From: a virus
Virus record (IMG/VR): IMGVR_UViG_3300032086_003797
Coordinates: 1-64,000 of that record
DNA: 64,000 nt
Direction: 5' to 3' (one strand)
The number at the start of each line of letters is the position of its first letter. Positions within the stretch are counted from its first letter, which is position 1. This document shows, piece by piece, positions 35,285 to 42,369 of the stretch. The position numbers and the translations under genes are program-made. A model generated the notes under the pieces. That model was not told the DNA's origin and searched no databases. It saw only the letters and a list, made by a program, of their open reading frames with translations.

Positions 35285-36104
35285 AATATTGGGTATCGGT
35301 ACCGCAGCGTGCAAAACAGCAGAAGCCTTCAAGAGGGAAAAGAATTATCTAGTTGACGTGATTGACGATGAGACCCTTGGTGCTCATGCAGATATGGAGA
35401 CGTATGAAAAGAAGTTCGACTCTAAAAGTCTAGCCAAGGTATTCAAGAAGTATAGGAAGAACGACGAGGTACTAATAATAGTCAGCGGCTCGTCGGCATC
35501 TAACGGCAGCTTGTTGCGAATCGCTGAAATGATAAAACGTTGTTCATGTTCAATTCTTTACTTATACCCAAGCATAACTTGGTGCAGCCCAACAGAAAAA
35601 ATTAATAATAAGATAACTTTTGGTGTTCTGCAAGAAATGACTAGATCTGGTCAATTTGAGCGTTTCTACATTATTTCAATGGAAGAAATGGAAAAGCATA
35701 TAGATAAAGTAACTCTCAAGGAGGTGGAGTCGGAACTAAACAACAAGATATACTCCTTGGTCAGTATGCTGATATACATGGATCATGTAACCCCAGACCG
35801 AACAAATTATGAAGCTACTCGACAGTCCACTAGAATTGTTAGTCTAGGGTACTTCTCAGACTCTGGAGAAGACCACCTTCTTTATCCCATTGACGAAGAA
35901 GATGTAAAAGAGAGAATTTATTATTTTGGGATTCCAGAGGATGAATTTACAACCACAGCCCTAATGGAGATAAAGAACCATCAAACGCTCAAGCTCGCTC
36001 AAAATTCAAGTACATATTTTAAGGCTTACTCAATGAAGGGAGAGATCAGCGTTAGATATTCTTTGTACTTAACGGACATTCCACAATCCACACCCTATTT
36101 ATAA
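35274..36104 (+). CDS. FtsZ/tubulin-like protein candidate
   Basis: 276 residues from TTG 35274, overlapping the polymerase gene by 11 nt, with AGGAAG upstream. ILGIGTAACKTAEAF at 5-19 resembles the first glycine-rich loop of FtsZ (GxGGGGxNAV), VLIIVSGSSASNGSLLRIAEMI lies where the GGGTGTGxAP loop would be, and SILYLYP and FYIISMEEME follow as Rossmann strands as in FtsZ. The key GTP loop is degenerate (SGSSASNGS), so GTP binding is doubtful. It could be a phage cytoskeletal protein or an FtsZ-interfering homologue. A generic Rossmann protein is the alternative. Confidence 0.45.
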   Translation: MAYRILGIGTAACKTAEAFKREKNYLVDVIDDETLGAHADMETYEKKFDSKSLAKVFKKYRKNDEVLIIVSGSSASNGSLLRIAEMIKRCSCSILYLYPSITWCSPTEKINNKITFGVLQEMTRSGQFERFYIISMEEMEKHIDKVTLKEVESELNNKIYSLVSMLIYMDHVTPDRTNYEATRQSTRIVSLGYFSDSGEDHLLYPIDEEDVKERIYYFGIPEDEFTTTALMEIKNHQTLKLAQNSSTYFKAYSMKGEISVRYSLYLTDIPQSTPYL

Positions 36105-36144
36105 AAGAACGAGAAGTTTCAATATATAAGGGGGTGAAGTAATA

Positions 36145-36558
36145 ATGGAAAGAGGAGTTTTACTGGCTACATTTGTTCGTGGCGAAGAAGAAGAAATAGA
36201 GAAAGCAATAAATAAAATACTAGACACAGTAACTCTAACTAATAAATTCATTTTTGTACTATCACAGAAGTCCGACCCAAAGAAAAAAATTATAACATAT
36301 AACTCATCCCTACAAGGGCAGGCAATTATAAAGAACGAGTATTACACCATTAGGGTGCACCGCAAAAAGAAAACCAATACTCTTTATACAATCAACGGAC
36401 TCAATCTAGCAATTGAAGCAGAGCATGACGGTCAGCGTGGCAAACACCTAAAACTTGACTGGGAAAAATACAGAAGTCATGTTATAGTATCGCACGGGAA
36501 CACCCTAAAGGCGATACCAGTAATACTTGAGAAGATCCTCGAAATCAAATTCGACTAA
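36145..36558 (+). CDS. conserved phage hypothetical
   Basis: 137 residues. A compact alpha/beta domain with distinctive KKTNTLYTINGLNLAIEAEH followed by KLDWEKYRSHVIVSH. I recall this pattern (TNTLYTINxLN... LDWExY) in replication regions of other large phages, with no function assigned. GGGGGTGA is the likely ribosome site. A CTATTTATA sequence ends the preceding gene, 47 nt upstream. Confidence 0.6.
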   Translation: MERGVLLATFVRGEEEEIEKAINKILDTVTLTNKFIFVLSQKSDPKKKIITYNSSLQGQAIIKNEYYTIRVHRKKKTNTLYTINGLNLAIEAEHDGQRGKHLKLDWEKYRSHVIVSHGNTLKAIPVILEKILEIKFD

Positions 36559-36566
36559 AATATTTC

Positions 36567-36595
36567 TTTACAAAGAGAATAACCTGAAGTATACT
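36567..36595 (+). promoter_or_regulatory. sigma70-like promoter giving a near-leaderless transcript
   Basis: TTTACA at 36567-36572, a 17-nt spacer, TATACT at 36590-36595. ATG 36602 starts 7 nt after the -10 box, which is about where transcription would begin. Confidence 0.6.
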
Positions 36596-36601
36596 TACTG
36601 T

Positions 36602-36811
36602 ATGGAAAATGGTAAACTGACAAATCGAGCCATGGCATTTCTTAGTGGGTATTATTTTATACTTATTTTCTTGACAGCCTGCATTTTTTATGACATAGTA
36701 GTAACTGAAGTCACAGGATTCACTTTTGGATATATCTTTGCCATATTCTATTTTATATACAGGCTCAAGGCTGTGCGTCAGCTTCTTGAAGACAACGATC
36801 ACTACAACTAA
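36602..36811 (+). CDS. small two-helix membrane protein
   Basis: 69 residues from ATG 36602; the frame is open upstream but ATG 36602 fits the promoter position. Two hydrophobic helices are seen at about 13-33 and 41-58, with a short acidic C-terminus (EDNDHY). No ribosome site precedes the ATG, and the promoter suggests leaderless translation. Function unknown; a small host-membrane effector is possible. Confidence 0.5.
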   Translation: MENGKLTNRAMAFLSGYYFILIFLTACIFYDIVVTEVTGFTFGYIFAIFYFIYRLKAVRQLLEDNDHYN

Positions 36812-36851
36812 CTGCATTGCCAGTAAAAACAAAAAAGATTTTAAAAGCATT

Positions 36852-36879
36852 ACACACCGTAAAAAGTGTGCTAATATGG
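36852..36879 (+). promoter_or_regulatory. sigma70-like promoter for the SSB gene
   Basis: TTACAC at 36852-36857, 16-nt spacer, TAATAT at 36874-36879, then AAAGGAG before ATG 36915. Confidence 0.5.
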
Positions 36880-36914
36880 TCTCAAGGTCAACTAACCAGT
36901 AAAGGAGAAATACA

Positions 36915-37664
36915 ATGGGTATTGACTTAAGTAAGATGCGGCAGAAGCACTCTGCCTTGACTAATAAGGGTGGCGGCTCAAACGACACCTTTTGGAAACC
37001 AGAAGAGGGGACACAGACTATTCGTATCGTTTGTCCGAAGGATGGCGATCCATTCCGTGACTACCTCTTCCATTACCGCATGGGCGCTGATAACAACACC
37101 AGCATGATTAGCCCACGCACCTTTGGTCGGGTCGATCCGATCGCTGAGTTCGGCAATCAGTTGTGGAACGAAGGCACGGAAGCTTCCAAGCAAGAGGCTC
37201 GGAACTTCTTCCCTCGTATGCGAGTATTTGCACCCGTCGTCGTTCGTGGCGAAGAGGACAAAGGCGTTCGCATCTGGGGCTTCTCGAAGACCACTTATGA
37301 GTCTTTGCTAAACATCGTTCTCGATCCTGAGTACGGTGATATCACTGACCCACACACGGGCACTGATATTCGTTTGGAGTACGGTAAAAAGGCTGGACAG
37401 ATGTATCCAACCACCGAGCTTCGCCCAATGCGTAAGGCATCTAAGCTTTCTAAGACCGATAAGGAAATCGATACGATCTTAGAAACTATGCCCGTCTTCA
37501 GCGAAGTATTCCCTGAGACCACGACCGAGGATGCACAAAAGCTACTCGATCAGACTCTTGAGGGCGGCTCCACCGATGTTTCAGAAGGTACAGCCAAGTA
37601 TGGCGGTAAAGCTGAAGCAGAAACCAATGACATCGACAAAGCGTTTGATGATCTACTGGCGTAG
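36915..37664 (+). CDS. single-stranded DNA-binding protein, T4 gp32-like
   Basis: 249 residues. A basic N-terminal arm (SKMRQKHSAL), the oligonucleotide-binding core with FWKPEEGTQTIRIV, YRMGADNN and FFPRMRVFAPVV, and a C-terminal acidic tail ending DIDKAFDDLLA match gp32-type phage SSBs. Such proteins coat single strands and organise the replisome through the tail. It has its own promoter and lies near UvsX, polymerase and helicase genes. Confidence 0.85.
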   Translation: MGIDLSKMRQKHSALTNKGGGSNDTFWKPEEGTQTIRIVCPKDGDPFRDYLFHYRMGADNNTSMISPRTFGRVDPIAEFGNQLWNEGTEASKQEARNFFPRMRVFAPVVVRGEEDKGVRIWGFSKTTYESLLNIVLDPEYGDITDPHTGTDIRLEYGKKAGQMYPTTELRPMRKASKLSKTDKEIDTILETMPVFSEVFPETTTEDAQKLLDQTLEGGSTDVSEGTAKYGGKAEAETNDIDKAFDDLLA

Positions 37665-37686
37665 TTGACCTTCGCTAATCCGCAGG

Positions 37687-37720
37687 GAGGCACGGGATTA
37701 CAGGTGCCTCACCCTTCGGG
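37687..37720 (+). promoter_or_regulatory. tandem hairpins before the FKBP gene
   Basis: GAGGCAC (37687-37693) pairs with GTGCCTC (37704-37710), and a second small CCC-TTC-GGG hairpin follows at once. AT-rich sequence rather than a clean T-run comes after, so a weak terminator or mRNA-stability element are both possible. Confidence 0.5.
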
Positions 37721-37749
37721 GATAATATTTTATAAAGGAGAGTAGCATA

Positions 37750-38169
37750 ATGACTACCAACAAAACACTTAGCGTCCATTATGTGGGCACATTCGATGAC
37801 GGCACTGTATTTGATGATTCCAAGAGCCGTGGCGATGCCTTGCAAGTTCAAGTAGGCGCTGGACAACTAATCCCTGGCTTCGAGCAGGCTGTATCGGAGA
37901 TGGAGGTTGGACAAACTAAAAAGATCCGCCTACGTCCAGAAGACGCCTATGGACCAACTAACCCCACGCTCATTCAGGAGGTTGGCAAAGAGGCATTTGA
38001 TGAAGGCTTCAACTTTCAGGTTGGTGAGTATGTTTCTGGTCAAGGAGAGAATGGAGAGCCTGTAACTGCACAGATTGTCAACGTTGAAGATACTAAGATA
38101 ACTCTTGACTTCAACCACCCAATGGCGGGCAAGAATCTTAACTTTGAAATTACAGCAGTAGAATCTTAG
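37750..38169 (+). CDS. FKBP-type peptidyl-prolyl isomerase, SlyD-like
   Basis: 139 residues. LSVHYVGTFDDGTVFDDS, IPGFEQAVSEMEVGQTKKI and PEDAYGP are the FKBP core, interrupted by an insert-in-flap domain as in SlyD (VGEYVSGQGENGEPVTAQIV...NHPMAGKNL). SlyD-type enzymes catalyse proline isomerisation and act as chaperones. The His-rich nickel tail of E. coli SlyD is absent. A cellular origin seems likely. GGAG precedes the ATG; the gene lies between SSB and UvsX. Confidence 0.92.
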   Translation: MTTNKTLSVHYVGTFDDGTVFDDSKSRGDALQVQVGAGQLIPGFEQAVSEMEVGQTKKIRLRPEDAYGPTNPTLIQEVGKEAFDEGFNFQVGEYVSGQGENGEPVTAQIVNVEDTKITLDFNHPMAGKNLNFEITAVES

Positions 38170-38177
38170 TGTATAAT
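38150..38177 (+). promoter_or_regulatory. sigma70-like promoter for the UvsX gene
   Basis: TTACAG at 38150-38155, 16-nt spacer, perfect TATAAT at 38172-38177, then AGGAGG before ATG 38194. Confidence 0.65.
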
Positions 38178-38193
38178 ATCAGTACTAGGAGGA

Positions 38194-39294
38194 ATGATGG
38201 CAAAAACTAATGCACTTGTAAGTGACTTGAGGAACTCCCTCAACAAGCAAGCAAAACACACAATCGCTTATGACTTGCACGGTGAAAACCCTACAGAAGT
38301 CAAGACTTGGATCTCAACTGGCTCTACTGTGTTGGACCTAGTGATTTCAAACCGACAAGATGGCGGTATCCCTGTAGGGAAAATCACCACTATTGCAGGT
38401 GAGTCACAAAGTGGCAAGAGTTTGATCGCTACGCATATCTTGGCTAACACACAGAAGAAAGGCGGGATTGCTATCTATATTGATACTGAGAACGCCAGCG
38501 ACCCTGGGTGGATGGTTAATCTAGGACTCAGCACTGATGAAGATTTCTTGTACTTGCAAACGCAAACCCTGGAGGATACCTTCCAAGCAATCGAGAATGT
38601 TATTGCCAATGTAAGGCAGAAAGCACCAGATCGTTTGGTGTGTATCGTTTGGGATAGCGTTGCGGCAACCCCAGCACGGGCAGAGGTCGAAGGTAGTTAT
38701 GATCCTAACTCACAGATCGGCGTGTCGGCACGAGTTATCGCTCGTGGTCTACGCAAGATCACAGAGATGATTGGGCAACAAAAGATCGCTCTTGTACTAA
38801 CTAACCAACTCAAAACAAACATTGGTCAGATGTTTGGAGACACAAGAGTTGAGCCAGGCGGCAAGGGACTACCTTATCAGGCTTCTGCCCGTGTATGGTT
38901 GACACGGCACACAGGTAAAGCCAATGGGGTTATTACTAACGACCAGGGTCAGCTTATTGGCTACAGGACCTCAGCCCAGATTGTGAAGAATCGCTTCGGA
39001 CCACCTAACAGGACTTGTGAGTTCGATGTGTTATTCGACCTGGCAAATAACAAGGTTGGCGTCGATGATGAAGGTTCGTGGCTTAAGGTTATTGCAGGGT
39101 CAGATAACTGCCCCAGAGCAGGCGCATGGTATACTCTAAAATATGATGACGGGGAAGAAAAGAAGTTTCAAAAAGCAGACTATCCTCGTCTGATTCAAAA
39201 TGAGAAATTTCGCAGTAGAGTCCTTGACATTCTACACAATGAGCTTATTATAGGATATGATCAAAGTGTAGATGGCGATGTGTCGGCAGAATAA
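38194..39294 (+). CDS. recombinase, UvsX/RecA family
   Basis: 366 residues. Walker A GESQSGKS at 69-76, IYIDTENA near 97-104, the Walker B strand LVCIVWDSVAA near 148-158, and VLTNQLKTNIGQMFG near 208-222 for DNA-binding loop 2 are as in RecA/UvsX proteins. It drives strand exchange and recombination-dependent replication. Two adjacent ATGs (38194, 38197) could start it. The end overlaps the dCMP deaminase gene by 23 nt. Confidence 0.92.
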   Translation: MMAKTNALVSDLRNSLNKQAKHTIAYDLHGENPTEVKTWISTGSTVLDLVISNRQDGGIPVGKITTIAGESQSGKSLIATHILANTQKKGGIAIYIDTENASDPGWMVNLGLSTDEDFLYLQTQTLEDTFQAIENVIANVRQKAPDRLVCIVWDSVAATPARAEVEGSYDPNSQIGVSARVIARGLRKITEMIGQQKIALVLTNQLKTNIGQMFGDTRVEPGGKGLPYQASARVWLTRHTGKANGVITNDQGQLIGYRTSAQIVKNRFGPPNRTCEFDVLFDLANNKVGVDDEGSWLKVIAGSDNCPRAGAWYTLKYDDGEEKKFQKADYPRLIQNEKFRSRVLDILHNELIIGYDQSVDGDVSAE

Positions 39295-39688
39295 GTTCCT
39301 TAGCGCAGCTATCAGAAAGATAGACTCTTCCAACTCTGACTATAGCGTCCAGCATAGACACGCTGCCGTTATTGTCAAAGGGGGAAGAGTTTTATCTTCT
39401 GGGGTGAATAGGATCAAAACACACCCTAAAGCTGTTGTCGAGGATGAAGACGGTGAAATGATTTGTAAATCAATTCATGCAGAGATGGATGCTATCTCAA
39501 GAGTTAAGAATAAAGAGCAACTTAAAGGGGCTACTATCTATGTTGCCAGAAAAGGCAGAAGTGATCAAGTTGGAATGTCTTTGCCATGTACAATGTGTCA
39601 GCGAGCACTAAGAGAGCATGGCTTAAATAAAGCTATATTTACAACAGAGCATGATCATGGGGTGATATATTTTGGAGGGGAAGAATGA
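39272..39688 (+). CDS. deoxycytidylate/cytidine deaminase-like enzyme
   Basis: 138 residues from ATG 39272 (ATG 39278 also possible). The zinc site is complete: HAEMDAI (His and catalytic Glu) and PCTMC. HRHAAVIVKGGRVLSSGVN is the N-terminal core. By family it would convert dCMP to dUMP (or a related cytosine nucleotide) for dTTP synthesis; the exact substrate cannot be fixed. It belongs with the class II ribonucleotide reductase in nucleotide supply. ATGA overlap with the next small ORF. Confidence 0.85.
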   Translation: MAMCRQNKFLSAAIRKIDSSNSDYSVQHRHAAVIVKGGRVLSSGVNRIKTHPKAVVEDEDGEMICKSIHAEMDAISRVKNKEQLKGATIYVARKGRSDQVGMSLPCTMCQRALREHGLNKAIFTTEHDHGVIYFGGEE

Positions 39689-39846
39689 AAGGTTTTATTA
39701 TGATGGAAATGCCAAAGAGAATTAAGATAGCTGTTCCAATTGAGGATGACGGCGGAATCTGTGCATTCACTTTGAAGAACATGAGAGATCGAGCCTGGGG
39801 CATAGTGGCAGATATGGAATACGAAGATGACCGACGTGACGCATAA
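39685..39846 (+). CDS. 53-residue ORF between deaminase and nuclease
   Basis: ATG 39685 overlaps the deaminase stop (ATGA), with GGAGGGG eight nt upstream. The stop at 39844-39846 overlaps the start of the flap nuclease gene by 20 nt. The peptide has MPKRIKIAVPIEDDGGICAF, then a charged tail. No family recognised. Coupling at both ends and a strong ribosome site support expression. Confidence 0.55.
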   Translation: MKGFIMMEMPKRIKIAVPIEDDGGICAFTLKNMRDRAWGIVADMEYEDDRRDA

Positions 39847-40807
39847 AAGACTTTTACTGATTGACGGTATGAATAACTTCCTCAGGTCCTATGTGGTAAA
39901 CCCTAGCCTAGACGCTAATGGTTCCCATATTGGCGGCATGGTAGGGTTTATTAATTCACTAAAAAAAGCTATGACAGAGACCAAGCCCGATGCTGTAATC
40001 ATAGCATGGGAAGGCACTAATGGCTCTCGCAAGCGGAAAGAGATAAACAAAAATTATAAGGCAGGACGCAAACCGCCACGTCTCAACCGAGAGTATGAGT
40101 TTACTGCTGAGGAAGAAGCAGAGAATAAATTACAGCAACTCATTATGCTGATTGACCATCTAGAGAAGCTACCTGTGTTGCAGTTGTCGTTAGATGAAGT
40201 GGAGGCAGATGATGTTATTGCTTGGGCTACAAAGTCCAATCATTATGCAGATTATCAAAAAATTATCTATTCTAATGACAAAGACTTCCTTCAGTTGTGT
40301 GACGACAAGACTATCCTGTATCGTCCTACAGCTAAACAGGTTCACAACAAAAATTCTATTATAGAAGAATTTAAAATCCATCCTCGAAACTTCGCTATTG
40401 CTAAAGCAATCGCTGGTGATAAATCAGATAATATTATTGGCGCACCACGAGTTGGTTTGACCACGGTGGCTAAAAGGTTCCCGTTTCTATGTGAGGATAA
40501 AGATTATATTTTACAGCAAGTCTTCGACTTTTGCGAGGAGAAGGTAAAACAAACTAAGAAACCACCACAGGTTTATAATTCTGTGCTAGAGTGCTCAGGG
40601 ACACTAAAAGATAATTATGATATCGTTCAGTTGTACGAGCCCATGATCTCCTTGCAGGGTCAGCAAAGACTGTCTGAAGCAGTGAACGGCTTTACGCCAC
40701 AACTACAGAAGAATGATTTTAGGATGTCTTTAATGAAGCACGGTATCAGCGGCATCAGCGTAGATAATTTATTCCAATCTTGTATGCAAATTGTAGTAAA
40801 CAAATAA
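39827..40807 (+). CDS. 5'-3' exonuclease / flap endonuclease
   Basis: 326 residues. LLLIDGMNNFLRSY holds the first metal-binding Asp, PDAVIIAWEG the next strand, LDEVEADDVIAW the second acidic cluster, and IYSNDKDFLQL the third. AGDKSDNIIGAPRVG is the helix-hairpin-helix. This matches PolI 5' nuclease and T4 RNase H-type enzymes, which remove RNA primers and flaps. As the compact PolA lacks such a domain, this separate protein may supply it. Confidence 0.9.
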   Translation: MTDVTHKRLLLIDGMNNFLRSYVVNPSLDANGSHIGGMVGFINSLKKAMTETKPDAVIIAWEGTNGSRKRKEINKNYKAGRKPPRLNREYEFTAEEEAENKLQQLIMLIDHLEKLPVLQLSLDEVEADDVIAWATKSNHYADYQKIIYSNDKDFLQLCDDKTILYRPTAKQVHNKNSIIEEFKIHPRNFAIAKAIAGDKSDNIIGAPRVGLTTVAKRFPFLCEDKDYILQQVFDFCEEKVKQTKKPPQVYNSVLECSGTLKDNYDIVQLYEPMISLQGQQRLSEAVNGFTPQLQKNDFRMSLMKHGISGISVDNLFQSCMQIVVNK

Positions 40808-40816
40808 TAGTGTTTA

Positions 40817-40834
40817 GGGTATTGTAGCATACCC
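40817..40834 (+). promoter_or_regulatory. hairpin just upstream of the helicase ribosome site
   Basis: GGGTAT and ATACCC form a perfect 6-bp stem with a 6-nt loop, followed without gap by AGGAGA. There is no T-run. Same arrangement as the hairpin at 13894. Confidence 0.5.
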
Positions 40835-40845
40835 AGGAGAATAGC

Positions 40846-42369
40846 ATGACCGATCAAAGGTTGACAGAAGAAGATAGCTTTTCTAAGTTTGGCAAAAGCT
40901 TTCAAGAGAAATTGGGTAAGTTGATCTTACTTGATCGCTCATTCGCTAATCAGATGACTGAAGTGCTGGATATCAAGTTTCTAGAACTTCGATATTTGCA
41001 GGCATTTGTAGAACTCATTTTTCAGTACAAAGAGAAGTACAGTGTCCACCCAACATTTGAAACAATGGTTTCGGTTATTAGAACTGAGATGGATGACTAT
41101 CCCGATGTAGTACGCAAGCAGGTGATCGAATACCTTTCTAAGCTGAAAACTAATCAAATAAGTGATGAAGATTCTGATTTTGTCAAGGAGAAGTCGTTAG
41201 ACTTCTGCAAGAAGCAAAAACTCAAAGAAGCCATCCTTAAATCCGTGGGCTTGTTGCAGACGTCATCCTTTGACGAGATCCATAAGGTTATTGATACAGC
41301 CCTCAAGCTTGGTCTGGATGATAGTCATGGTCATGATTTTGTCCAAGACTTTGAACAAAGATATATTATGAAGGCTAGAGATCCTGTGATTACAGCATGG
41401 CAAGAGGTTGACAAGATTACACGAGGTGGTCTTGGCAAGCGAGAGCTTGGTGTAGTTATTGCTCCAACTGGAGCGGGCAAATCAATGGCTCTGGTACACC
41501 TTGGCGCTATGGCAGTTGCTATGGGTAAGACTGTCATGCACTATACTTTGGAGCTAGCAGAAGGAGTGGTGGGAATGCGTTACGATTCTTGTCTCACTAC
41601 GATCCCTCTGTCGAACCTACACGACCATAAAGATAAGATCAAAGAAAAAATTACTACCCTAGATGGGCAGCTAATTATTAAAGAATATCCTACAAAGTCT
41701 GCAACTACAAAGACTTTGGAGTCGTCGCTAGAGAGGCTTCGACAAAGAGGCATTGAGCCCGACATGGTTATTGTCGATTATGCTGATCTGTTGCGCCCTG
41801 TAGCTACTAATTACAGGAGCGAGCATCGCCACAATCTTGAGTCAATTTATGAAGAGTTGCGAGGCATTGGACAGAAATTTGACCTACCAGTTTGGACAGC
41901 CAGCCAAACTAATAGAAGTGGGTTGAATGCGGAGGTTATTACTATGGAATCAATCAGCGAGGCTTTCAACAAATGCTTTGTAGCTGATTTCATTTGCACA
42001 ATCTCCAGAACAGCAGAAGATAAAGTTGAAGGCGGTGGTCGCATGTTTATCGCTAAGAATAGAAACGGACCCGATGGCATCGTCTTTCCAATGGAGATCG
42101 ACACTAGTAGAGTCAAGTTGAGGGTTTTGCAACCAGAGGCTGGCTCGGACCTAAACTCGGTAGTCTCTAGAACCCAGCAGGAACAGAAAGAACACTTGCA
42201 GCAAAAGTATCAAAAGTACAAGAATAAGAAACAGAAGATGCAGGACACAAACAACAACCAGAAGGCAGCAAGTTCGCAGCTTAGTGGATTAAACAAAGAA
42301 GAATTTAGAAAGCTCGCCCAAAAGCAAGCTAACCAACAAGAACAAAAGGAGACTAACGTCAATGTCTGA
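40846..42369 (+). CDS. replicative DNA helicase, DnaB/gp41-like
   Basis: 507 residues. The RecA-like domain has Walker A APTGAGKS (206-213), Walker B DMVIVDYADLL (near 305), and PVWTASQTNRSG (near 350) for motif H3. The N-terminal 170 residues are helical like the DnaB N-domain. It unwinds DNA at the fork. No primase domain is seen here and I find no primase gene in the window. The C-terminal 70 residues are Gln/Lys-rich and probably disordered. It overlaps the ribonucleotide reductase gene by 8 nt. Confidence 0.9.
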   Translation: MTDQRLTEEDSFSKFGKSFQEKLGKLILLDRSFANQMTEVLDIKFLELRYLQAFVELIFQYKEKYSVHPTFETMVSVIRTEMDDYPDVVRKQVIEYLSKLKTNQISDEDSDFVKEKSLDFCKKQKLKEAILKSVGLLQTSSFDEIHKVIDTALKLGLDDSHGHDFVQDFEQRYIMKARDPVITAWQEVDKITRGGLGKRELGVVIAPTGAGKSMALVHLGAMAVAMGKTVMHYTLELAEGVVGMRYDSCLTTIPLSNLHDHKDKIKEKITTLDGQLIIKEYPTKSATTKTLESSLERLRQRGIEPDMVIVDYADLLRPVATNYRSEHRHNLESIYEELRGIGQKFDLPVWTASQTNRSGLNAEVITMESISEAFNKCFVADFICTISRTAEDKVEGGGRMFIAKNRNGPDGIVFPMEIDTSRVKLRVLQPEAGSDLNSVVSRTQQEQKEHLQQKYQKYKNKKQKMQDTNNNQKAASSQLSGLNKEEFRKLAQKQANQQEQKETNVNV

